Below are positions 44,601 to 55,976 of a stretch of 64,000 bases of DNA, piece after piece. The notes beneath the pieces are model-generated. The model had not been told where the DNA came from and made no database searches. It was given only the letters and a program-made list of their open reading frames with translations. The DNA lies in contig QAOA01000078.1 of the NCBI GenBank assembly GCA_003255065.1, forward strand, positions 1 to 64,000, read 5' to 3'. The translations under genes and the position numbers were made by a program. The stretch is from Cercis canadensis. Its lineage: Eukaryota > Streptophyta > Magnoliopsida > Fabales > Fabaceae. The stretch's first letter is position 1. Every line of letters begins with the position of its first letter.

Positions 44601-47511
44601 AATATGATCAAAACAGAATGCAAATCTAAGCCAGAATTCAGCCACCAACACTTCCCTCAAAATCTTAAGCTAAGTACCTACAGGTGAAGTCTTTGAGAAC
44701 ATGTTTTCTTAACCAAGAAAATTAAAAACAAAGGTAAGATTTCTACAGGTCCAAATATCTTCCCATTTACTTATATGTTATCTCCGTAAGCCTTATATAC
44801 ATGGAAAATAATGACAAACATGAAGAGCATTGATCTCCCAAAAAACTCAAATAAACCTATACCCAATATCAAATAAAATATATGCATTGTACACAAGCAA
44901 AACAGTATGTACATGATAATTTAATCATTTTAAATAGCAAAATTGCAGATAGAACTAACCTTATTACAACTGCTTTATCAGTATATCCTTCCCGACGATC
45001 ACTGAATGAATTCCGCACCATACTCATCGGCTAGAACATTTATAAACCCAAAAAGAAATTAATAAGGTAATTTAAAATATCAAAAGGAAAAAACAAACTA
45101 GAGAAAGCCATTATTAGAATCAGAAGTTACTCTTGGCACCAGTAATCTCAATGCAATAATATGAATATCATCAACAGGCATCAAACTATTTTATCTAGTT
45201 ACATTTCCAGAACTAGTATCAAAATATTAATTGAAGAACAAACGGCCCATGGCCAAGTGGTACTGGCTTCCGTGTTCAATCCAAAGTCATAGCCGAAGTA
45301 CCAAAAAGTGAAATATATTAACTCAAGCAAAAACCAGAAGCACAACTGCTCTGGCTCGCACAAATCAATGAATAAGGGAAAAAAAAAAAAAGGAGTGCTT
45401 ACATAATTCCGCTTTGGCAAAATTAATAGTCGAATAACTCTCTCTAGCCCATTCAAAATGAAGTAACTGAAAAGCCAAGATGATGAATAAAGTCATTATC
45501 AGTCCAGAAGGCAACTGAACAAACCAACTATCGTGATACTGAAACAAAGTACAAAGAGCAATAAAGCAAGGGAAACAAATTAGTGCTTGTAAAACAACAA
45601 ACTCAAAATTAAGCTTTCCAATAGTACTGCTATGGTGTATACAACCACAGAACTATCCAACATTTTGGCATTGACTCATTGACTATATTAATATCTTGTC
45701 TGTTACTATTAATAAACAGTACTTTTCAAGTCAACGTATTTACTTTGAAGCATAATAACAAGATTTTATCTAATTTTTAAGTAGCTTTTACTATCATAAG
45801 TTTCTGTTGTAAACATGCAATCTCCCAAATAGAACTCATAAAGAAAGACTTGGGGAAGAGACAGACTTAGTAGAAAGTATTAAACAAAAGCAAGGCGGCC
45901 AGACAGAAATATATATATATTTAAAAAAAAAAAAAAAAAAAGAATCAAGATAATAAAGAGAAGACGTATCAAGAAGGGGAATAAAGAAGATTAAGCAGAA
46001 AATGAAACTATAGCCACTAATTTAGCTCCAATAACTTTTCCTCCAGCTCCCAGAAAAATAACGTGAACAATGTAACAACTGTTGATGCTCCAGATGTGTT
46101 CTGTAAGCATGCATGATGTGTGTGTTAATTGACATTTGAAAGCTCCTCCTCCCTTGTAAGTTTTATATGATGTTGAGTAGAATGAAATAACAGAAGGAAA
46201 ATAAAACAACATTATGCAGTATTAAGTAGTAAAGATATTAAACTACCTACCCACCCATTTCTGATGCCTCTTCCTTGTAAGTCACAAGTTTGTGGGGATC
46301 AGCACCTCTTAAATTACAAAGCTTTGACTGCATAACATGCACCTCACATCAATTGACAGGTGAAGGAAGATATAACCAAATCCTAAGCACTTAAACAAAC
46401 ATGCACAACTTTTGAGTTATAGTAATAGTAAGAACTTTCTTGGGGAGGGGGGGAATTGACACAGTTCCAAGTCAGAATTTAACAAGAAGCAAGGCAACAC
46501 AACAGCATTTGGAAGAGAATAATGTAAATATAAATCAAAAGCGGACATTGTAATACATCTTAAATTAGAAAATTTATCATAAATCAATGATATAATATAG
46601 TTACAGATGGCTGATCCTCCATTTCTTTATTTTTATTTTTTTTCTGTCCTGTATTTTCACTATGTATGAATAATGCAGCCTTGACTCCCATGCAACGATA
46701 AAAGTCAGAGAATAACTAGAGAATATAGTCATAAAAAAATAAAAAAATTCATCAAAAACGAACATTTAGTAAAAGCTCAAAGAATAGGAACCTGTAGCAT
46801 TATGGGAAACTGCCCAAGATTAAACTTTCTTCTTATAATAGCCCCATCATCATATTGAAAGCAAACATCCGCAGTGAACTTCCCTGTATACGAAATCTTT
46901 GCCTGTCTACACTGTTGGAAGAAAATTGCACCAGTAGTCAATTAAAGAATAATTTTTAGAAATTAAAAAAAAAAAAAAAAAATTGCTTATGCCAGCATCA
47001 AATTGTGAAACTTACTTCAAAGGGAAACAAAGCCTCACGCATTGTTTTCGAACTTCGTTCCTTTTGAGGAGGAAATAACTCGGGATTACTCAACGAAAGT
47101 TAGATACAAGTTAAGAAAAAAACATCAACTGCATAAACCCAATGAACTCAAACTCACAGTAACTTCAATTGCATCAACAGCTTAAAACCAATAACTTCAA
47201 CACCCCCCAAAAGAAAAAATCAAATTTTGTAATGAATATGCAAGCATCTGAAGAAAAATAATTGAAAAAAAAAAAAAAACCCAACACAAATTGACAAAAT
47301 AAATAAAAATCAACTTTCAAATATCAAATAAAAAAAAAAGGATATTTCTCAGCTTTTTGTTGGAGTAACGGTCGTAAACTTCAACTGGCTTGATATGTTG
47401 GAACATGATGTCCAACCCAGCGTCAACCATGTAATCGAAGGACTCTATGTGGGGCTTCAAGAGCTCTCGCAGGGGCTCATAGTTCGGAGCTGCACCCGGT
47501 TTGCCCATCAT
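32611..47511 (-). CDS. NRPA2: DNA-directed RNA polymerase I second-largest subunit (RPA2/RPA135), 27 exons
   Basis: Catalytic-core subunit of nucleolar RNA polymerase I, which transcribes 45S rRNA. Exons: 47511-47346, 47098-47016, 46911-46792, 46327-46251, 45466-45403, 45030-44960, 43605-43528, 43386-43341, 43164-42984, 42903-42851, 42748-42675, 42445-42328, 40062-39960, 39557-39442, 38626-38499, 38403-38324, 36702-36461, 36384-36220, 36077-35913, 35763-35689, 35501-35398, 35314-35239, 34769-34641, 34569-34429, 33984-33772, 33470-33222, 33030-32611. Phases join without a stop to 1178 residues, the length I recall for the Arabidopsis protein. Landmarks: [14 protein letters not shown] (exon 16), [12 protein letters not shown] (exon 25), [16 protein letters not shown] clamp motif, and a zinc site C1098/C1101 with C1134/C1137. 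Intron 1 is AT-AC; all others are GT-AG. Whether Met1 or Met2 is used is open. Confidence 0.95.
35790..35855. repeat. Poly-A runs with N in NRPA2 intron 19
   Basis: Two A-rich runs each followed by cagtaggcaaagcata form a short direct duplication around an N at 35827. This is probably an assembly uncertainty in a homopolymer. Confidence 0.6.
39595..39880. repeat. Perfect 143-bp tandem duplication in NRPA2 intron 13
   Basis: 39595-39737 and 39738-39880 (each starting gaataatttttgaaaaac and ending cagtaactaa) are identical by eye across all 143 bases. They lie inside the intron between exons 13 and 14 and do not touch splice sites. Confidence 0.93.
40190..41830. mobile_element. Inverted-repeat insertion in NRPA2 intron 12
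   Basis: About 150 bp at 40240-40400, read on the minus strand, resembles 41660-41815 on the + strand (shared ttggctggcttttgtggga versus ttggatggcttttgtggga, then gctgatgt and gaatttct). This indicates imperfect terminal inverted repeats around about 1.3 kb. Inside, on the minus strand, exon-like pieces occur: one ending TDTINEK at about 41226 before a GTGAGG donor, and one after ttttacag near 40588 reading [17 protein letters not shown]. This would fit a captured gene fragment (Pack-type element), but the family is not recognised and ends are not defined. Confidence 0.45.
47099..47345 (-). other. U12-type AT-AC intron (NRPA2 intron 1)
   Basis: The donor reads ATATCCTTTT from 47345, matching the U12 consensus RTATCCTT. 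A branch motif TTTCTTAAC ends at 47110, with its branch A at 47111, 12 nt before the intron end. The acceptor is AC (47100-47099). Splicing here gives ...[16 protein letters not shown]..., matching the conserved subunit, whereas no GT-AG pair in the interval keeps the frame and these residues. Length 247 bp. Confidence 0.9.
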
Positions 47512-47734
47512 CTTCGCTACTGTGTAGGTACCTGAAGCTCAGTGAAGCTAATTTTTTCCGAGCTAAGAAAATTGGTAGAAGAAAAACAACGCGTTCAGAA
47601 GAGCAGGGAAGGGTACGTCGTCGTTTCGCTACCTCGGCGGTGAGAGGGAAAGGTGAAGGAGGCGACGAAGGGAGGAAGCAGGGGGAAGACGTTGGGGGAG
47701 AAGAGAGGTTTAAGGCTTTTACTTTCTGAGGCTA

Positions 47735-47755
47735 TGGGCCGTTATGGGCTGGGCC
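47735..47755. promoter_or_regulatory. Cluster of site II (TGGGCY) motifs upstream of NRPA2
   Basis: TGGGCC at 47735, TGGGCT at 47745 and an overlapping TGGGCC at 47750 lie about 225 bp upstream of the NRPA2 start. In plants such clusters are TCP-bound elements typical of ribosome-biogenesis and growth genes, which suits a Pol I subunit. Function here is inferred. Confidence 0.55.
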
Positions 47756-47879
47756 GGCCTAAATATGGGAATAGATCAGAGCCTGCTGCTTTTTCTTTCT
47801 TTTGATATGGGCTTACTCCACGTACTCCAAAAAAATAAAAGAAAGTCCCAAGTAAATGTTTACTATTCATATTGTCTAG

Positions 47880-48127
47880 TGTCTACTACTAAGACCAAAT
47901 AGTTTATGGATGAGTAGTATTGAGATCATTTTTAAGACTTGTAAATTTCATACTCAAAATCTAGGGTTGTAATGTTAGTACCCAAAAAAAACAAAAAATC
48001 ATCTACTACTAGCAGTAGTGCAATAACCAAATGGCTTGTGACTAAGTAGTACTTTGATCATATTCAAGATGTGTAAGTTTTATGTTCGAAATCAAAATTG
48101 TAACCAAGTTTCAAAAAAAAAAAAAAA
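47880..48127 (+). mobile_element. Two adjacent SINE-like retroposons
   Basis: Two related units (about 47885-47995 and 48005-48127) share accaaat(a/g)g(c/t)tt(g/a)tg, agtagta and tca(a/t)ttt(a/c)aa, then a box-B-like tgttcgaaatc in the second. Each ends in an A-rich tail. tRNA-derived SINE is the best explanation; box A is weak. Confidence 0.45.
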
Positions 48128-49195
48128 GCAATGGTGCAATGCACAAAATATTTTGATTAATAAAATAATAGCATATGCAAAATGTTGTACTTATTTAATT
48201 TTTCATGTATATAACCTTATATATTTATAAATATGTAATAACTTTTCTATTTGAAATATGGGGCTTTCTATCCTATGCTCCATATTTGGGAGCAAATATA
48301 CCTCACACCCTAAATTATTATGGACTTCTAGAAAAAAATATGATCATTTTGGACAAAATTAACCTATATCCTTAGGCTCTGTTCTTGGGAAATCAAAGTA
48401 ATACAATGTGAGTCGTCAAACATCCAAATATTTTACATAATATTTTTTTTTCGTTTTAATGAGAAATGTATCCTTGGATTAATTTTTGCACACTGAAATT
48501 AAGTTCCTCATCAGACGATTTTTTACATAATAAGTTTAACAAGTACAAAAAAAAATTATAATTTAATCTAAGCTTTTTCTTACACTTTAGCACAAAAATA
48601 ACTTCTTTGAAATTTACACTAAGGAACTCAGTTTCACATGAGATTTACACTGAACTAAAAAAATAGGGCCACTTTGGCCTAAAATATAAGTTTATGTAGA
48701 TGGGGTTCGCTACCCTCCATTCCCCAACCCCAAAAAAAAAGGATAGGATGGAAAATCTCTTGAAATATATACTGAATTATTTTTGTTCATATCACTTTTC
48801 AAATTTTATAAAGACAAATATATATTACTTTTAGGAAAATGTTAAGTAACCAAACTTTTGTCTTTTAACAAACTTGTTGCCAAACGCACATAACATATGA
48901 GTTGGAGTGCCTTGTCATTAAATCTACTAATTTTAATAATTGCTAATTAATGATATTAGATTTCCTTTTTCTTCTATGGTTTTCTTTTTTTGAACAAAGG
49001 GGCAGCCCAGCCTAACCAGCAACAGCAACTGCAACTGCATCACAGGAGATGGCACAGATGTGTTTATCATCCATCAAAATCTGCTAAGACCCTTCAAGAG
49101 TAGAACAATCTTAATCTCCAATCCATTATCTCCATTTTGATCTGGACTAAGTTTGTCAAAAAAAAAAACTGAATAAATAGCATTATTCTTGTTTT
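48128..49195. other. Intergenic AT-rich stretch, no gene seen
   Basis: No reading frame of note, no splice-linked exons and no RNA gene recognised. It contains poly-A/T runs only. Confidence 0.5.
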
Positions 49196-49202
49196 TATTA
49201 TA

Positions 49203-49415
49203 GGGAGCCGCTATTTTCACACCTTATTTTGTTAATGTCACACTTTATTTAATATTTAAATATGATATAAACTAAATTATTCTCAATTAATATGAAATTT
49301 TTTTTAACTTTGATTAAAATTTTTCTATATTAAATTAAGGTAAATTAATTTATATTGTATTTAGACATTAAATATAATGTGACATTAACAAAATCAGGTG
49401 TAAAAATAGCAGTTC
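49203..49415. mobile_element. MITE with long terminal inverted repeats
   Basis: The left arm gagccgctattttcacacct and the right arm (reverse complement gaactgctatttttacacct) pair, continuing through tttgttaatgtcaca over about 70 bp. The total is about 210 bp. The flanks share ttattata, a possible target duplication. Confidence 0.75.
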
Positions 49416-49944
49416 ATTTATTATATTATTTTATTGACTTTGAAAACCCGAATCCTAAAAACAAAATCATTACAGATTTGATATTTAAAGCTATCATTAT
49501 ATTTGTATATTTTTTAGTCTTCCTTTTTGAGTAATATGCTAGCACACAGATTTGAAATTAGGATATCTTGTAAACTATTTAATGCTATTATCACTAAATT
49601 ATGTATAATAGCTTATATATTTAATATTCTAAAAAAAAAAGGTAAGAATTCTAATTCCCTTCAAATTTATCCAATCAACTCTATGTTACAGAACGTAATG
49701 GTTAGAGCTATGAGCTTACAAGGAAAATGGGTCCACTTAGCAAACTTTTTGGTTCTAAGGTGAAATGTTAAAAAGTTTCAAATTGGCATGGCAGGCTTGG
49801 GTAATCTCCCATTTTGAGAAACTTAATCTATACAAATAGAGAATACTTATTCTCCTTTTTAGTATCCACTTTTATTTTTTCAGAAACTCAAATCTCCTTA
49901 TTTATCCACTAATAAAAATAAAGATACTTTTGTAATTTTAATAA

Positions 49945-50215
49945 GTAAAATACATTTTTTGTCCTTAAATTATTTTTCAAATGTCGCTTTAATTCTTGAT
50001 TTATTTTTTGTGTCACTTTAATCCTTGAATAATCATATTTTTCATCAAATCAGTCATCCGTAGCACTAGAAATAATCACTTAAAGGATTGATTTAATGGG
50101 CAAAATGATTATTTAATTAAGAACTAAAATAATAAAAAAAAAAATAAATCAAGAACTAAAGTGATATTTGAAAAATAATTCAGAGGCGAAAAAGATAGGT
50201 AACTCAATTTCAATT
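49945..50215. mobile_element. Fold-back element upstream of the small three-exon gene
   Basis: The left arm ttatttttcaaatgtcgcttt and the right arm aaagtgatatttgaaaaataa are inverted repeats, and gattaatttattttttgtg-type text recurs inverted inside. Its consensus (tccttaaattatttttcaaa, actttaattcttgattt) resembles the arms of the larger element at 57130 and 60315. Confidence 0.65.
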
Positions 50216-50311
50216 ATACCAAAAGAAATCATTTATACTTTTGTAATTTTAATTATACCAAGAGAAACCGTTTGTACCCATAAAAAAAAAAGCCTCCAAC
50301 ACGCACAGAAA

Positions 50312-50340
50312 CACGTGGCAAGAGGCTGTTAGATATAAAA
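50312..50340 (+). promoter_or_regulatory. G-box and TATA box of the small gene
   Basis: CACGTGG at 50312-50318 is a G-box/ABRE-type core and TATAAAA at 50334-50340 is a TATA box. A downstream leader carries a donor-like aag/gtatga at 50445/50446 and an acceptor-like ctag at 50533, suggesting an 88-bp 5' UTR intron before the ATG at 50558. Confidence 0.5.
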
Positions 50341-50557
50341 ACCATTGAGGAGACTAATTGAATATAAAAATAAACTTTGATATAAAGGAGAGATATATAT
50401 GAAAGAGCAAGCAAAGTGAGGAAGAATCTCAAAGCCAAACATAAGGTATGAAAAATGTTGTTGCTTTCTTTATGTGGTTTTTATAGACAATCTCCTCTCT
50501 AAGAATTTTGAGTTTGATGTTACTACTTACTAGATTGAAAAAGGCATTTACGTGCGG

Positions 50558-51938
50558 ATGGCAAAACGAGGAGCCAGCTTCAATCGCGGAATTCAGGGTA
50601 CTCTTCTTGTGTCCTTTTATGTTGGAAATGTTTGTTAGATTTTGCTTCATTTTCATGTCTAATTCACAATCAAATTGATTTTTAATTAATATCCATATAA
50701 GTATGAGAAAGGCAAAAAAGGATTCAATTAAAATTTGCAGGAATTAATATTGAAAAGAACTCTCCACTCCCATTAGGGTTGGTATTTGAGTTGAGATATT
50801 TGATACTCCAATTGGAATTTTCTATCAAAATTCAATTTGATCAATTCGAAAATCGACTACAATAAATTCAAGCCAAATTTTAAGCTTGATTAATAATCAG
50901 ATACACTAGTAATGAACTCGTTTAGCTTGCGAAGGGTTCATTTATTTAATTTATGTTGTAAATATTCTAATCGAGCCCTGAGCTTTAACATATTTTATTG
51001 AGTCTAATCTGAGCATATATATTGAGAATGAAAAAAAGCTCAACTCAATTTTAATTCAAGAAAATTGGATCCGTATTGAGCTTAACATCTAGTGTTTAAC
51101 TCAATTATATTCGCCATCAGAGGTTGGTTCAATTGAAAAGGATCGAAGTAATTCACTTATAAGACATGAATTTGAATCCGACTGTTAATAGTCCCCTTTT
51201 TTAAAGGCAATTTGTAAGTATTATTATAAATTATTACTAAAGACTTATAAATTATAAATTTGCAAGTATAATAGTCCCCTTCCTTTTCAAAAGACTTATT
51301 ATTTTCAAACTAAGTTTTTCATATTTCTTACATGTAAGATATTATCTGATTTTGAGAACTTTTTCATTGAAATTAAGTTGAAATTTATCTAAAATGGAAT
51401 TTTAGTTGTCTTTCAAGCTCTGATATAGTTATAAAGAATTTTAAGGCTCCACAAAGAAGTGTGTCTTTTTTTTTTTTTTAATCTCTCTTCCATTATTTAT
51501 TGGCATTACTCACTAATATGGTTTTGGCAGATACTCCTCCACTCTTTAATATCCGAGCTCGATCACAGAATAACCAAAGCAATCGTACTATTCCAAACCG
51601 AAATTCAGGTATTGGTGCAATAAATTAATGAACTAGAGATTCAACCATGTGAGAGCTCTAATAGTTGGTGGTGGCTTGTTCTAGGTATAGGTCCAAGTTC
51701 ATGGAACTCTTCAACAACCTCGAGGAAACAGACACAGGTGATGTTGGGACAAACAACACCAAGAATTGAGGTGTTCCAAATCGAGGATTGCGAGACAGAG
51801 ACACAATCCGATGACTATGATTCATCCTCAGAAGTTATTTTGCTATATAATGTGAACCATTATATTCCCAGCAATGAGATTGGACTTGGATGCATCCGGC
51901 TTGAACCAGATGTTGCAGACAAGGGATCATCAAAATGA
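50558..51938 (+). CDS. Small three-exon gene of unknown family
   Basis: Exons 50558-50597, 51531-51608 and 51685-51938 join in phase 1/1 to 123 residues plus TGA. Each junction has good signals: G/GTACTC with ggcag/AT, and TCAG/GTATTGG with ttctag/GT. The N-terminal half is basic and rich in Asn, Ser and Arg (MAKRGASFNRGIQD, then NNQSNRTIPNRN). The C-terminal half is acidic (EDCETETQSDDYDSSSE) and ends in an ordered-looking LGCIRLEPD segment. No signal peptide or membrane segment is seen. I do not recognise a domain. Agreement of phase, splice sites, TATA box and stop argues for a real gene; a nuclear or regulatory role would be guesswork. Confidence 0.65.
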
Positions 51939-53059
51939 TCTTCAATTTGCATTTTAAACTCTCGACTTCTAAACTATCTTCATGGTTAATTAGGTCAACT
52001 ATGATTGTCCTGTGTTCTGAGTCTAACTTCTCGGTTTCCTTACATTTCCTGGAATTAGTTTACTTCTTGAATTTTTCATGTTCAAGATTAAACTATTTTC
52101 TTTTCATGTACTTTTCTTTATATGTTTTTAATGGCCTGGATACTTAGGATTTGTTGCTGTTAGTGGTGGTGGTAGCATTTAGTGTGCAGAGTGCACATTG
52201 ACATATTTGGCACTATAGTTGACTCTGATTTATGATATGGCTTGGCCTCACAAATCTCTATTTGACATGTTAAGGAGGATTTGACCCCCTAATTATGGAG
52301 AAGTTCTTGTGTACTCTGAGACTAATACTCTTACAGACACAAAAATGTGTAAGGCCCCCTAATTATAAACCTCTATTTTGACACGTTCCGAGGATTTGAC
52401 CTCTCAAATATGACTCAGCTGGTTCATGAAGGTGTTAACCTAATTGAGAATATGAATATGTTATTTCTGATTGTCCTGTGTATGACATTGCCACTCCTGC
52501 TAGAAATGTTGATATCTGTTGTCCTATGTATGACATTTTTGTTTTCTAATGGTTAAAAAAAGTTTATGCCTACTTGGAACTTTGTTCGCTCTTATAAAGT
52601 AGTATGTTTTTCGAAAAACTCGTGAGATACGTTTCTTTCCACGTTTGTCTAGTGTAGAGCCTCACTAAGTAGTAAAACTCACCTCTGTGGTTGCTTATGT
52701 TTTTGAAGATTTGCAAGATGTCAGCTTCTATTACACTTGGTTCTTCTATTTAATATCTTTTTTAATCAGATTACAAACATTTTCTAAATGTATGAGTTTT
52801 CTTCTTGATCACATGCCCAATTTTGGTATTCTGATTGGTATTCCTGTTTAAAAGTTTTGTCAAGACTTGCTAGGCTAGGCTAGGCTCTTGTTCACTAGCT
52901 CTCAGTCTAGAGCCGGTTATAGTTAGTTTGAAGAGAGCCGTGACATGTTTTTAATAAAATTGATGATAGACTGAGTTGGACTTAAGATTGAGTGAATCTC
53001 GGAGGTCGGATGAGATCGAACTAATTTGTATAAATAGAAAAAAAAAAAAAAAAAAAANN

Positions 53060-53093
<34 letters not shown>

Positions 53094-54824
53094 GTTAAAT
53101 TCTTGTTTCTGGGCTCCGAAGATTAAGTTAGGTCGGTCCGAGCTAAAAATAAGTCATTAATGAGAGATGAGTCAAAAGTCTCGTACCTATAACAAAGGGG
53201 TTATAAAAAAATGAGAGTGATATACTAGTGGGTTTGGTTTGGGCCTTTGATATAATGAGCTTTTGGTGTAATGGATCTTTTAGATTTTGGCTCAAAATAA
53301 GGCATCTGATTTGGGCTTAAAATAATGCATCTACAGAAACCATTATTTGGATAACCATGGTAAAAGCTTGTTTATAAGCTTCCCTCAGTGTTATGATTGT
53401 GAGCATAGATTTTTAGATGAATTGGTACTGGCAATTCTTCTGGTAAAGAATATTGATCTTTGTTTTACTTGTCAGAACAGATCATCCAAACTCATCATTG
53501 TTAGTAGAAAGTTGTGTATGTTCCATGACTGCTGCATTGAACTTGGTCAATCAGTCATAATTACCAAAGTAGCAAAATCTTGAATAGAACAGTATATTAT
53601 CTAATAATATCTACTAAAGTATGGATGGGACAAACTTTTGTTATATGTCGTAGTAGCTAAAAGTATTAAAAAAAAAATTACATTTTATCTATTTTAGGCT
53701 ACTATAAAAACCACAAAAATATAAGAAAATTTTAAATTTTATGCAAAAGCCATTAATAAACCCAACTATATAGAAGCAACATATCATATTGTTAATTAAC
53801 CCTTTAATTTATCTATGAAAATGCTCATAAAAGAGAGACAAGAAAAACAAGAATTTTAAGAGAAAAATGCTTAGTAAATCAATTTTGTCTTTCTTTTCCT
53901 CATAAAACACACTACATAGTTTAGACTGAAGCAACTAATGCTACTTCTTCCAAAATCAATTTTTAGGGAAATTAACTAATCCAAACATGTACTACATAAA
54001 ACAATAATTGCATTTTTTATTAACCATACTTTTATATTTATCGGTCATGAGATTTTCTTTCTTTTTTTGGCTGAGATGGGTCATGAGATTGATTCACTAC
54101 TAGTTCATGCATGTCACACTGCACAGGGAAAATTGAAAAATAATATCTCTCTCGTGGCTAAATAATTTGCATTCTTTTATGAGACACCTTATAATTTTTA
54201 TATTAAGCAAAGAAGTGAGACATGTTATATTTGATGATTTACAAGACAACATCTATACATATTTACTGACCAAGTAAAGTACAATAACCGTATAACACAT
54301 TAGATTGATAATAGTTAAACATTTAATATTCTATTACAGAGACTCTATATTTAAATCACACTAGACGTGAGTAGAATAAGATTTTGAAAAAAAAATGATG
54401 AGCTACTTTTATTGTGTAGCCTCTAGTGAACAATAAAATTTTTTTGCACATATTTAATAAAATATTTGACATATGTTCAATTATATTTAGAATATTCATC
54501 TTTATTATTGTTCTAGATGAGAAAAATCAAAAGCTAAGTCTAATTGAAACAAAAGACAGAAAAAATAAATAATAACATAATTACTAAGATACATATATCT
54601 TATCCCAATAATAACTTATTGCTTATAGTCAACCCTCACAAAATTGAGATGTCAAAATATACAACTACGAATATAGTGATATAAGGAGATAAAGTTTTCC
54701 AATAAACATTGATGTTTATATTATAGTGTCCAACTCAAGTTCGAGGAAGAATGAATTCTTGTAGGTTTAACCCACATGCATGACGAGTGTTTTACACCCA
54801 TTGTTCCGTGGAGGACAACTATTT
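51939..54824. other. Intergenic region, no supported gene
   Basis: It holds the presumed 3' UTR of the small gene, a related pair of ~35-bp segments (about 52252 and 52367, sharing ctctattt(t)gacac and gaggatttgacc), a CTAGG repeat near 52870 and a poly-A run with NN at 53040-53090. The 78-codon frame at 53347 has no homology I recognise and no promoter signal. Confidence 0.5.
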
Positions 54825-55976
54825 CTAACCACGGCTAGATGTTTTTCTATCCTCCTCAACTAAAACCTTGGGCATCAGATCTATGCAGCTTGTAAAACGA
54901 TGCCATCGAAAAATCAGAGCACCATCTGACCCATAAGTGTAACACCATGCATCTGCACTAAACGAGTCCATTGGAAATCTATTTGGAAGTTCTTTTACAA
55001 CTCTTGCAATATCAGTGCGAAGCCAATGCTCAGCAAGAGAATCATTAACAAAACCCAATTTTGCAACTTCTAATGGATCCCTTCAGGCAACCAAATACCA
55101 ACTAAGACTATGAACACGCAAATACACTTGGTCACCACGCTTGATAACATATTACACATATTTAGCTTGATCATGCAAAAAACACAATGGCAAATCTCGT
55201 GGTCGACCTAAGAACTTCCAACTATGATTGGCAACATCAAAGGTACTGAAATCTCCCGTCGTATGGAAACAATACCATATTCCCTTGACAAAAATCACAT
55301 CACGAATAGGATTAATTCTAAACCACGCGTAGTCAAATGTGTCCCATGAGAAAACTTTTTTTTTTTTTTGGTAATAACCCCATGAGAAATCTTTGCGGCT
55401 ACACAAACATATCTTAAAACCATGAAGGGAAATGCCTATGACAAACAACAAGCAATCCGGCGACGTTGGTGGTGCTGATATGTCAAATAGAGGCATACGT
55501 AATCTTGACAAATCTATCAAGGGAAGTGCAATTCTTGCCCTAGAAAATGGATGAATGAAAAACAATGATCGAGAATCACCTTGTGAAGAAAATAGAAGCA
55601 GCCAACCATGTTTTGATAGTAACACAGAGGTTCCACATAGTTCTGGCATGTCAGTGGTATATATACGCCCTGTAACCAAATTTCCAAACTTGCCGATTGT
55701 ACGATGATATGGACGAGGAACAGCACACCAAGGTTCTGGCATTTCAGTACTTAAGACGAGAAACCGTGCTAGCTGTTTATGTGCTTGGTTTAAGAATGTT
55801 GCCTCTAAACACATTGTGAAAGCTGAATGCCAACACTTAGAAACAGCGCGGCAAGAGAGGTAATCAAGAATTGACAAATAGCTCAATACAATTTGCAGTA
55901 ACTCCATTGGGAGATGACAGGGACACCATCTTCCCTTCCTTTCTATTACACCCTTGCTATTAGTTGCCACCATCAT
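54825..55976 (-). pseudogene. F-box/DUF295 protein gene, broken by two in-frame stops
   Basis: The frame opens MMVATNSKGV and reads an F-box (PCHLPMELLQIVLSYL...CRAVSKCWHSAF, about residues 18-55), the substrate-adaptor domain that docks on SKP1 in SCF ubiquitin ligases. A DUF295-type beta-rich C-terminus follows (for example KGIWYCFHTTGDFSTFDV). A TAA at 55154-55152 ends the first frame at 274 residues; a TGA at 55085-55083 follows. The same frame then continues LEVAKLGFVNDSLAEHW to TAG at 54825, giving about 383 codons in all, normal for the family. A 36-bp in-frame insertion adds a Lys-rich stretch (see 55343-55389). A leader exon near 56640-56578 with a CATCAG/GTACTC donor and a TTAG acceptor at 55977 suggests a 5' UTR intron. 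Confidence 0.82.
55343..55389 (-). mobile_element. Short retroposon-tail insertion with 11-bp duplication
   Basis: CCCATGAGAAA occurs at 55343-55353 and again at 55379-55389. Between them, on the minus strand, is ggttattacc followed by a poly-A tract. A short non-template segment with poly-A flanked by an 11-bp direct repeat is what a severely 5'-truncated LINE or SINE insertion leaves. It adds exactly 12 codons to the F-box frame. Confidence 0.6.

Noticed and set aside
45240-45290. tRNA-like A and B box text (ggccaagtggt ... gtgttcaatcc)
   Set aside because: No cloverleaf can be drawn; at most it is a SINE relic in an NRPA2 intron.
53347-53583. 78-codon + strand frame with several Cys
   Set aside because: No homology recognised, no core promoter or splice context; its length is within chance expectation.
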